From the NCBI GenBank assembly GCA_019800895.1, contig JAHVKF010000002.1, positions 558,001 through 622,000 on the forward strand: a stretch of 64,000 nucleotides of DNA, read 5' to 3'. Origin of the DNA: Halomonas denitrificans (GTDB lineage Bacteria > Pseudomonadota > Gammaproteobacteria > Xanthomonadales > Wenzhouxiangellaceae). Both the position numbers and the translations under genes were made by a program. Positions 50,765 to 59,000 of the stretch are shown in pieces (the stretch's first letter is position 1; each line of letters begins with the position of its first letter). The notes beneath the pieces are model-generated. The model was not told the origin of the DNA, did not search any database, and saw nothing but the letters and a program-made list of their open reading frames with translations.

Positions 50765-51475
50765 TCAGAGGAATCGGACTTCGCCCGTGCTCAGGTCGTG
50801 CACCGCACCGACGACCTTGACCTTGCCTTCCTCGACCAGGCCGCGGACGACGTCGCTGCGGCGAAGGAGCTCGTTGACCTGCATTTCCACGTTGGTCTCG
50901 ACCACGCGATTGACGAACTCGATGTTGGCGGAGCTGCGGTCCGTACCGGTCGGGGTGTTGACCGCATCGATCGCCGGCTCGATCTCGTCGAGCAGCGCCG
51001 TCAGGTTGCCGACCTCGACGCCGTCGCAGGCACCCTTGACCGCGCCGCAGGCCGTGTGACCCATGACCACGATCAGCTTCGAGCCGGCCGCAGCGGTGGC
51101 GAACTCGAAGCTGCCGAGCAGGTTGGTGTCGACCACGTTCCCGGCGACTCGGCCGACGAACAGGTCGCCGACGCCCTGGTCGAACACGATTTCGGGCGCC
51201 GAGCGGGAGTCCAGGCAGGACAGGACGACCGCGAACGGATACTGGCCGCCGGCGGTGGCCTTCTGTTCGGCGATCAGGTCGCGATCGGTGGAGTTTCCGG
51301 CGACGAACCGGGCATTGCCCTCGACCAGCCGCTGCAGCGCCTGGTCCGGCGTCATCTCCACCTGCGTGGCCTGATCGATGACGTCGATGTGGTCGTCGGC
51401 CAGGGCCAGCATCGAAGCGGACGGACCGAGCAACAGGGCGCCGAGCAGCAGGGCACGGGGAGAAACTGATTTCAT
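50765..51475 (-). CDS. Exported beta-class carbonic anhydrase
   Basis: 236 residues from the ATG at 51475 (GAGAGG 8 nt upstream) with a Sec signal peptide (ALLLGALLLGPSASMLALA, cleavage near 26). The beta-CA zinc site is complete: Cys87-x-Asp89-x-Arg91 in LSCLDSR, and His140-x-x-Cys143 in GHTACGAVKG. The structure includes the usual ALQRLVEGNARFVAG at its start and GDLFVGRVAGNVV. It would interconvert CO2 and bicarbonate in the periplasm. Single gene with its own terminator, and an AT-rich leader with an imperfect inverted repeat. Confidence 0.92.
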   Translation of the reverse strand: MKSVSPRALLLGALLLGPSASMLALADDHIDVIDQATQVEMTPDQALQRLVEGNARFVAGNSTDRDLIAEQKATAGGQYPFAVVLSCLDSRSAPEIVFDQGVGDLFVGRVAGNVVDTNLLGSFEFATAAAGSKLIVVMGHTACGAVKGACDGVEVGNLTALLDEIEPAIDAVNTPTGTDRSSANIEFVNRVVETNVEMQVNELLRRSDVVRGLVEEGKVKVVGAVHDLSTGEVRFL

Positions 51476-51487
51476 AGGTTCAACCTC

Positions 51488-51524
51488 TCGAATAGGGTAT
51501 GTAAGTTCAATAACACCTATCGAA
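51488..51524. promoter_or_regulatory. AT-rich leader with imperfect inverted repeat
   Basis: TCGAATAGG at 51488 and CCTATCGAA ending at 51524 face each other across an AT-rich core that contains TTGAAC on the minus strand. It lies 13-49 bp upstream of the carbonic anhydrase ATG. The position suits a promoter/operator, but the assignment is a guess from composition and symmetry. Confidence 0.3.
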
Positions 51525-51601
51525 TGGTCCACCATCGTCCGTCAGCGCCGCGTCAACGGAAGTCGCTTCGAGGGCGTGCGCGCGTGCTGGCGCGACGAGG
51601 T

Positions 51602-52180
51602 TCAGTCGGCGGGCCGGTACTCGCCGGCAAACCAGGGGGCCCAGTCGCCGTCCGGCGCCTGCTGCCAGAATTCCTGCAGCACGGTGCCGTCGGCACGGGG
51701 GGTCCATCGCCCGCGGAACGGGAAGCGCTGCCGGTTGGCGTGGTAGACGATGCTGCCTTCCATGGCCATCCGGCCCTGAGCGTCCAGTCCGCCTTCCAGC
51801 TCGATCAGCGCGCTCGCGCTCTGCCAGAGCTGGCGCCAGGCGTCGCGCTCCGGGTCGTGGAAATTCATGCTCAGGCCCGTGCCGCCGCTCGCGCCGGTCC
51901 ATTCCTCCAGCAGCAGGCAGCCGCCTTCGCGACGCGCGATGCGATTGGTGCCGACCCGCTGGTCGGTGCCGGGGCGATAGACCTGCCAGTCGCCGATCCA
52001 GAAGTCGAAGTCCCGCGCCGGGCCGGACTCCTGCGTGCACGGCGAAGGCGGTGGTGCGGGTGCGGTCACCGGCTCGGAAACCGCCGGGACGGTTTCCGTC
52101 GGCGCCTGCTCCTGGGCCTGGATCGGACCGGCCAGGACCAGCGCGAGAAGCATCCAGGGCCTGCGAACGAAGTCGTGCAT
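51602..52180 (-). CDS. Small exported protein, DUF1579-like
   Basis: 192 residues from the ATG at 52180, with a signal peptide (RRPWMLLALVLAGPIQAQ, cleavage near 22). A Pro/Ala/Thr linker (24-48) precedes a beta-rich domain that starts DFDFWIGDWQVYRPG, an opening common to DUF1579-type periplasmic proteins, and goes on with EGGCLLLEEWTG, SMNFHDPERDAWRQLW and RGRWTPRADGTVLQEFW. Lipocalin-like ligand binding is possible. No function assigned. Faces the nadABC operon divergently, 172 bp away. Confidence 0.7.
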   Translation of the reverse strand: MHDFVRRPWMLLALVLAGPIQAQEQAPTETVPAVSEPVTAPAPPPSPCTQESGPARDFDFWIGDWQVYRPGTDQRVGTNRIARREGGCLLLEEWTGASGGTGLSMNFHDPERDAWRQLWQSASALIELEGGLDAQGRMAMEGSIVYHANRQRFPFRGRWTPRADGTVLQEFWQQAPDGDWAPWFAGEYRPAD

Positions 52181-52352
52181 CGAAGCGTCCCGATTCGAGT
52201 CCGGTCCCAGCATGCGCTCGAAGACGTCCGCGGGCAAGCCGCTCGGCCACTGCTCCGGGGCGCCGGCTTTTGAAATCCCAGCGGTTCACCTTCATTTGAG
52301 ACAATGCGTTTATCGAAGGGCGGTCAACGCCGACCCGTTCAGGAGACCCCCG

Positions 52353-53486
52353 ATGACCGAATCGCCGACGCGCCACGACCGCGCGCTCGAACCCTTGTCC
52401 GACTGGCCGGAGGCCGCCGATCTGGAATGGACGCCCGCCGTCGAGGCGCGGACGAAGCACCTCCAGCATCGCGTCGCCGACGTCGTGCCCGAGGCCGAGT
52501 GGCCGCTGCATGCGCCGCTGGTCGACGCGATCCTGCGCCTGAAGGACGAGCGCGGCGCGGTGATCCTGGCCCACAACTACATGACGCCGGAAATCTTCCA
52601 CTGCGTCGGCGACGCGACCGGCGACTCGCTGAAGCTCGCGCAGCTGGCGGCGGAGGCCGAGGAGCAGGTGATCGTCCAGGCCGGCGTGCACTTCATGGCC
52701 GAGACCGCCAAGATCCTGTCGCCGGAGAAGACGGTACTGATCCCGGACCTGCGCGCCGGCTGCTCCCTGGCCGCGTCGATCACCGGCGAGGACGTGAAAC
52801 GGGTCAAGGCCGCCTATCCCGGCGTGCCGGTGGTGACCTACGTCAACACCACCGCCGACGTGAAGGCCGCCTCCGACATCTGCTGCACGTCGTCGAACGC
52901 GGTCCAGGTCGTCGAGGCCGTGGCCGCCGAATGGGGCAGCGATACGGCCATCCTCATCCCGGACGAGTATCTCGCGAAGAACGTCGCCAGCCAGACCGGG
53001 GTCCGCATCCTGACCTGGAAGGGCGCCTGCGAGGTGCACGAGCGCTTTACCGCAGCGGAGATCGAGCAGCTGCGCATCGAGCACCCCGACGCGATGATCA
53101 TCACCCACCCCGAGTGCCCGCCCGACGTGCTCAAGGCCGCCGACTTCGCCGGCTCCACCGGTGCGATGGCGGCCTTCGTCCGCGACCACAAGCCGTCGAA
53201 GGCGATCCTGATCACCGAGTGCTCGATGAGCGACAACGTGGCGGTCGACAACCCCGAGACGCAGTTCGTCCGCCCGTGCAACCTCTGCCCGCACATGAAG
53301 CGGATTTCCCTGGCGGGCATCTACGACGCGCTGCGCCTGGGCCAGTTCGAAGTGACCGTCGACCCCGCCGTGGCGGATGCGGCGCGCGCCAGCGTCCAGG
53401 CGATGCTCGACCTGCCGATGCCGGCCCGCCCGCCGGCCTTCGACACCGCTCGGCCGGCGATCGACATTCCCTACGTCCGGGTCTGA
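52353..53486 (+). CDS. nadA: Quinolinate synthase
   Basis: 377 residues; AGGAG lies 7 nt before the ATG. Condenses iminoaspartate (from NadB) with dihydroxyacetone phosphate to quinolinate, in the cytosol, for NAD synthesis. The three cluster cysteines of NadA are seen at Cys137 (LRAGCSLA), Cys254 (THPECPPD) and Cys311 (NLCPHMK), which ligate a [4Fe-4S] centre. The substrate motifs ILAHNYMTPE, VHFMAETAK and VNTTADVKA are typical. Residues 1-50 are an N-terminal extension relative to the core. First gene of nadABC, with a 4-bp gap to nadB. Confidence 0.96.
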   Translation: MTESPTRHDRALEPLSDWPEAADLEWTPAVEARTKHLQHRVADVVPEAEWPLHAPLVDAILRLKDERGAVILAHNYMTPEIFHCVGDATGDSLKLAQLAAEAEEQVIVQAGVHFMAETAKILSPEKTVLIPDLRAGCSLAASITGEDVKRVKAAYPGVPVVTYVNTTADVKAASDICCTSSNAVQVVEAVAAEWGSDTAILIPDEYLAKNVASQTGVRILTWKGACEVHERFTAAEIEQLRIEHPDAMIITHPECPPDVLKAADFAGSTGAMAAFVRDHKPSKAILITECSMSDNVAVDNPETQFVRPCNLCPHMKRISLAGIYDALRLGQFEVTVDPAVADAARASVQAMLDLPMPARPPAFDTARPAIDIPYVRV

Positions 53487-53490
53487 CCGG

Positions 53491-55074
53491 GTGAGCGTCC
53501 GGGCAGCGGATCCGCCCGTCGTCGTCATCGGCGCGGGGCTGGCGGGGCTGTGGGCCGCGCTGAACCTCGCACCCCGCCGGGTCGTGCTGCTGGCCGGCGG
53601 ATCCCGCCACCGAACCTCCTCGTCGTCCTGGGCCCAGGGCGGCATCGCCGCGGCCCTGGGGCCCGACGACGATCCCGGCGCGCACGCGGCGGACACGATG
53701 GCCGCCGGGGCGGGACTGGCCGACCCCGAGGTCGTCCGTGCACTGACCGAAGCGGCCCCGGAGGAAGTCCGTCGACTGTTCGATGCCGGTGTGCCCTTCG
53801 AGCGCGACGCCGGCGGCGGCTGGGTGCTGTCGCGCGAAGCGGCCCATGGACGTGCCCGGATCGCCCGGGTCGGCGGCGACCGCGCCGGCGCCGAGATTGT
53901 CGCGGCACTGGTCGCGGCCGTGGGCGCCGCCCGGGAGCGCTGCGGCGGCCACATCGACCTGCGGCGAGGGGTCCGCGCCAAGGGTCTGCAGATCGACGAC
54001 CAGGGGCACTGCACCGGAGTGCTCGCAATCGACGACCGGGGCCGCGCGCAGCCGATCCCGGCGCGCGCGGCGGTACTGGCCACCGGGGGCGTGGGCGGCC
54101 TGTTCGAGGTCACCACCAACCCGACCGCCAATTGCGGCCTGGGCCTGGCCTGGGCGGCGCGCCTCGGCGCACGGATCCGCGACGCGGAGTTTGTCCAGTT
54201 CCACCCGACGGCAATGAAGCTGGGCGAAACGCCGGCGCCGCTGGCCACCGAGGCACTGCGCGGAGAAGGCGCGGTGCTCGTCGATCGGTCCGGTCGGCGC
54301 TTCATGCCGGACCTGCATCCCGACGCCGAACTCGCGCCGCGCGACGTGGTCGCCCGCGCGGTCCATCGCCATGACCTGGAGGGCGGCGCGTGGCTCGACG
54401 CGCGGTCGATCGGCCCGGACTTCCCGCGCCGCTTTCCGACCGTGTTCGAGGCCTGCCGTCGCGCCGGTCTGGACCCGCGGGAAGCGCCGATCCCGGTCGC
54501 GCCGGCCGCGCACTACCACATGGGCGGAATCGCGGCGACGCTGGACGGCGAGACCGACGTGCCCGGCCTGTTCGCGATCGGCGAGGTTGCCTGCACCGGC
54601 GCGCACGGCGCCAACCGGCTGGCGTCGAATTCGCTGCTGGAGACGGTGGTCATGGCCAGCCGCCTCGCCGACCGGCTGCGCGACGCGGACGCTCCGTCCC
54701 GGCGGGCAAACGGGCGGGACCTGCCCGGCGCGGACCTCCCCGACGCCGCGCTCGATCGACTGCGCGCCGCGATGCAACGAGGCGCCGGCGTCGAGCGGGA
54801 TGCAAGCGGCCTGGCCCGACTGGTCGCCGAGATCGACCGGCTCGAGACGCGCCACGGAACGTCCGACCCGCTGCTGGTCGCGCGCTGCATCGCCGAGACC
54901 GCGGCGGCGCGGACGGAGTCTCGCGGCGCCCACGCGCGCAGCGATTTCCCCGCCGCGAGCGAGCGGGCAAGGCCTTCCACCTGGCGCCGCGCTGGCGCCT
55001 GCCCCCGGTCGGATCGCGTATCGTTGACGCGGTCCAGGCCAATCTCCGATCCAACGCTGGAGCCCGCCCGATGA
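53491..55074 (+). CDS. nadB: L-aspartate oxidase
   Basis: 527 residues from a GTG 4 bp after nadA. FAD-dependent oxidation of L-aspartate to iminoaspartate, the first step of NAD synthesis. Rossmann motif VVIGAGLAGLWAALN near the start; SSSWAQGGIAAALG and a FVQFHPTAMKLGE segment of the succinate dehydrogenase/NadB group; HYHMGGIAATLDGET and GANRLASNSLLETV near the active site. The last ~50 residues (RARPSTWRRAGACPRSD ...) are low in similarity and run over the start of nadC by 4 bp. Length is normal for the family. Confidence 0.95.
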   Translation: MSVRAADPPVVVIGAGLAGLWAALNLAPRRVVLLAGGSRHRTSSSSWAQGGIAAALGPDDDPGAHAADTMAAGAGLADPEVVRALTEAAPEEVRRLFDAGVPFERDAGGGWVLSREAAHGRARIARVGGDRAGAEIVAALVAAVGAARERCGGHIDLRRGVRAKGLQIDDQGHCTGVLAIDDRGRAQPIPARAAVLATGGVGGLFEVTTNPTANCGLGLAWAARLGARIRDAEFVQFHPTAMKLGETPAPLATEALRGEGAVLVDRSGRRFMPDLHPDAELAPRDVVARAVHRHDLEGGAWLDARSIGPDFPRRFPTVFEACRRAGLDPREAPIPVAPAAHYHMGGIAATLDGETDVPGLFAIGEVACTGAHGANRLASNSLLETVVMASRLADRLRDADAPSRRANGRDLPGADLPDAALDRLRAAMQRGAGVERDASGLARLVAEIDRLETRHGTSDPLLVARCIAETAAARTESRGAHARSDFPAASERARPSTWRRAGACPRSDRVSLTRSRPISDPTLEPAR

Positions 55075-55919
55075 TTCCGACCGTTCCCCGCCACGTCCTG
55101 CTCGACGTGGTCCGCCGCGCGCTCGCCGAGGACCTCGGCGGTCGCGGGGACCTGTCCGGCCAGGCCACCCTGCCGGACGATCTCGAAGGACGCTTCGTGG
55201 TGCGCGCGCGGGCCGAAGGCCGGTTGGCGGGCGCCCGGGCCGCCCGGCTGACCTTTTCCGAAGTCGACCGGACGCTGCGTCTCGACGACTGGCTGGACGA
55301 CGGCGCGGCGCTCGAAGCGGGCACGGTGATCGGCCGGGTCATGGGCCCCGTACGCAGCATTGTCGCTGCCGAGCGCGTCGCGCTGAACCTGCTGGGCCGC
55401 CTCTCCGGCATCGCCTCTCTGACCGCGCGCTTCGTCGCTGCCGTCGACGGCACCGGCACGGCAATCACGCACACCCGCAAGACCACGCCGGGGCTGCGGG
55501 CGCTCGAGCTGGCCGCGGTGGCGGCCGGAGGCGGCGCGATGCATCGCTTCGGGCTCGACGACGCGATCCTGATCAAGGACAACCACGTGGCGGCCTGCGG
55601 CGGTGTCGGCGCTGCCGTGCGCCGAGCCCGGGCCTTCGCCGGCCACATGACCCGCGTCGCGGTCGAGGTCGATCGCCTCGACCAGCTCGACGAGGCGCTG
55701 GCGGCGGGCGCCGGGAGCGTGCTGCTCGACAACTTCTCGAACGAGGACCTGCGGGCCGCCGTCGCTCGCGTCGGCGATAGGGGCGTGACCCTGGAGGCCT
55801 CGGGCAACGTCTCGCTGGATACCGTGCGCGCGATCGCCGGGACCGGCATCGACGTCATCTCGATCGGCGCGCTGACGCACTCCGCGCCCAACCTCGACGT
55901 AGGCCTCGACGACGCCTGA
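55071..55919 (+). CDS. nadC: Nicotinate-nucleotide diphosphorylase (carboxylating)
   Basis: 282 residues; ATG overlaps the nadB stop. Transfers the phosphoribosyl group of PRPP to quinolinate with loss of CO2, giving nicotinate mononucleotide. The family's hallmark stretches are present: LAEDLGGRGDLSGQ, AERVALNLLGRLSGIAS, HTRKTTPGLRALE, GGGAMHRFGLDDAILIKDNH, VEVDRLDQLDEAL, VLLDNFSN and LEASGNVSLDTVRAIAGTGIDVISIGALTH. All substrate-binding Arg/Lys residues expected in these motifs can be seen. Third step encoded by the operon; no further nad gene is visible downstream. Confidence 0.96.
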   Translation: MIPTVPRHVLLDVVRRALAEDLGGRGDLSGQATLPDDLEGRFVVRARAEGRLAGARAARLTFSEVDRTLRLDDWLDDGAALEAGTVIGRVMGPVRSIVAAERVALNLLGRLSGIASLTARFVAAVDGTGTAITHTRKTTPGLRALELAAVAAGGGAMHRFGLDDAILIKDNHVAACGGVGAAVRRARAFAGHMTRVAVEVDRLDQLDEALAAGAGSVLLDNFSNEDLRAAVARVGDRGVTLEASGNVSLDTVRAIAGTGIDVISIGALTHSAPNLDVGLDDA

Positions 55920-55959
55920 TCGAAGGCCGCGGCGCTGTGGGCGTGCGCAGGATCCATCG

Positions 55960-55988
55960 TTGACATTCCGGGTCCGCCGGCATTGGAC
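55960..55988 (+). promoter_or_regulatory. Candidate promoter of the large secreted protein
   Basis: A perfect -35 hexamer TTGACA at 55960-55965 lies in the 100-bp gap between nadC and the next gene. The -10 at 17-bp spacing (TTGGAC) is poor, so this is tentative. Confidence 0.3.
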
Positions 55989-56019
55989 AGGGTAGAGCCG
56001 TTCAATGCCGGAGAGTCTC

Positions 56020-59000
56020 ATGGCCCGTCGTAGTTCGCCGCACCTCGCTCGTCTCCTCCCGTTCCTGGGCGTGCTGCTGGCTTGCGCCAATACGCAGGCC
56101 GCAACGCTCGAAGCGCTGCCGAACGCGTCGATGCCCGGCAGCGAGATCATCGCCCGCGGCATCGGCTACCCGCCATCCGAGTTGATCGAATTCCAGCTCG
56201 TCGACATCGCCGGCGGCCCGGCGATTCCGAGCGGCGAGCTGTTCGCCGACGACGTCGGTCGGCTGTTCGGCCGCCTTGCCCTGCCCCAGGCCAATCCCGG
56301 CAGCTATCGACTGCAGGCGTGGGCGAGAGGCATCCTGGAAGGCGCGGCACCCATCGAACTGCTGGCACCGCCAACGCTGACGGTCTCGCCGACCCAGGGT
56401 CCGCCGGGCCGCCTGGTCAACGCCACCTTCTCGTCGATCGGCGCCGGCCGGGTGACGGTCTTCTACGACGATGTCCCGGTGCTCGGTCCGGTCTTTCAGG
56501 GCGGAGGCAGCTTCCAGGCGTCCTTCGTGGTGCCGGCCGACCGGCCCGTACCGCTCGGCGGGACAGTCGAAGTGCGTGCCGAACAGAGCGCCGGCGGCAG
56601 CATCGCCGCAACGGCATCCACCTCGTTCCAGAGCGAGCCTGCGGTCGCCGACGAAGTGGTGCTGACCACCTTCTCGGGGCCGGGCGAACCGCTCTCTCCC
56701 GGCGAGACCTTCAGCTTCAGCGGCCAGGTCCAGCTGCCGTCGTTCCGCAGCCCGGCCGACTACCGCTGGACCGCCGCGATGCGCACCACCAACGGTCGCC
56801 TCGTGCCGGTCAACCTCGGCCCGATCGTGTTCGACGGTGCGGGGAACTTCGAGGGCGAAGGCGTGATGCCGACGCTGGCCGCGGGCTTCGGCTACCTGGC
56901 CTTCGGTCAGGCCACGGACCTGGGGATCGTCTACAAGATTCCGAGCTCGGGCAACAGCGCGTTCCTGCAGGCGGTCGTCATCGACTACGAACCGCTCGAG
57001 GTCCAGACCCTGAACTTCAACGTCCGCCGCCAGAGCGACGGCAGCCCGGTCGAGACGGCGGTCGTCAACGTGTTCGCCAACACGGTGTTCGTTCCCCCGG
57101 GCTGGAACTTCGAGGAGGACGGCTGGCCCGGCACGCGCGCCGCCGGCAGCACGCTGCAGAAACCGATGTGGTCGGCGGCCTATGCACCGCCGAACCAGTA
57201 CGTCGACGCGATCGAGCAGGCCACCCACGCCATCGGTTCGCACACCAACCCGGTCACCGGCTGCCCGATCACCCTGAGCAGCGGGCTGACCAACTCGAAC
57301 GGCGACTGGCAGGCCAACGCGGTGCCCTGGCTGAACTGGTTCTACGATTCGCTGGCCTACGACACCAGCCAGCTCGACATCAACACGCGGATCAACGGCC
57401 CGGGAAAGGCGACCTTCTCGGCCAACATCAGCGCGACGCACCTGGACCTCGGCCTGATCAATCCGGACAACGGCGTGTGCACCGGCCAGCGCTTCGACTT
57501 CCAGTACGACTACGACACCGAGCTCTGGAAGCTCCGGACCGACCTCGACGGCGACTTCGACCTCCCCTTCGACCCCGACGAGACGATCGAAGTCGTTCTT
57601 CCCGACTGCGGGGCGGCGGCGCCCGGCATTCCGGCCGACCCGTACATGCCGGGTCTGCCGGTGCAGCATGTGACCTTTGCCAACCAGCCCACGCTGCGCT
57701 TCGGCGCGATCTGGAGCTTCCCGGACGTGAACGGTGCGACACTGATTGTCGAGGACGTCCCGCAGATCCGACTGCCGCACGCCTCCTTCCTGTTCGGCCT
57801 GCTGCAGAACCCAACGCTGCACTTCGACGGCCAGGAGGTCGGCCCGCTGTCGGTCGAGGGCGCGGCCTGCGGGCAGAGCGGCGTCGACTACGTGATCGAT
57901 CTGCCGCAGCTGGTCACCTACCCGCCGGGCATCCGGACGGGCTTCATCACCGCGGAGGACTCGAACGGCGATCCGCTGCCTCCGCGCTTCTTCCAGATCG
58001 ATATCCGCCCGGGCCCGACCTGGATCAACCAGGCCGCCGACTTCACCACCCGGACCATCTTCTGGTCGCCCGAGAAGGTCAGCCTGTTCGCCGCCGAGCC
58101 GGACCGCCAGCGCGCCCTCCAGGTGCCGAACCCCGGCTACGGCATCGGCGGCATGGCCAACGACAACGAGTCCGAGGCCGATCTTTTCCAGACCCTGCTG
58201 CCCAGCGGCGCCGGAACGCGCCGGCGACTCGGCGACGCGACGAGCATGGCCGTCAACCGTCCCAACGACCCGGTCGACAACGAAGCCAACGGGTCCGGCT
58301 CGTCGGCCGGCAATCCCGTTCCGTTCGGAAGCGAAGAGCCGATCACCGTGCTCGACACGGGCAAGATCCCGCTGTTCCGCTATGCCTGGGGCATTCCGCC
58401 GATCGCCTCGGCCACCGTCGGCGCCGACATCTGGTTCAAGGCCCTGTACGCCTACTACGGCGAGTGGATCGCGACCAATACGCAGGTGCTGGTCGACGTG
58501 ACCACCGAGGCGATCGCCCAGGCGGGTCTCGACGTCTGGATCGACGTCAGCGTGATCCTCGACCTGGTCTCGCTGAACGCCTTCGCGCTGCCGAACTTCG
58601 CGCTGACCATGCCGCTGGTCGTCGAGGACAATCAATTCGACGCCGCGGCCAGCGAGCCCTGCTTCGAGTTCGCGCTCGACGTCGCCTACGAAGTCAAGGT
58701 CGGCTGGTGCCCCTTCTGCATCAAGGCCGGCGACGTCGCCGAGCTGTTCGATGTGCAGGAGCCGTCGGCCTGCGCCAACCGAACGGCGCGGGTCGCTCGC
58801 GCCGCGCCTGACGTTCCACCGATTGATCGCACGTCGCTGGCCGTCGACGGCAGCGGCCTGGCCAGCCTCCTTTGGGGCGACGGGTCCGGCAACCTGCAGT
58901 TCCAGTCCTACCAGAACGGCGTGCCGTCGGCCCTGCAGTCGCTGGTGGCCGGCCCCGGCGCGATGGGTGCCGCCCACGCGTACTACGACGCCGGCAAGGC

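Noticed and set aside
51507-54305. 932-codon open frame on the minus strand
   Set aside because: Runs across carbonic-anhydrase upstream DNA, the DUF1579-like gene and nadA/nadB in another frame. It ignores all gene boundaries.
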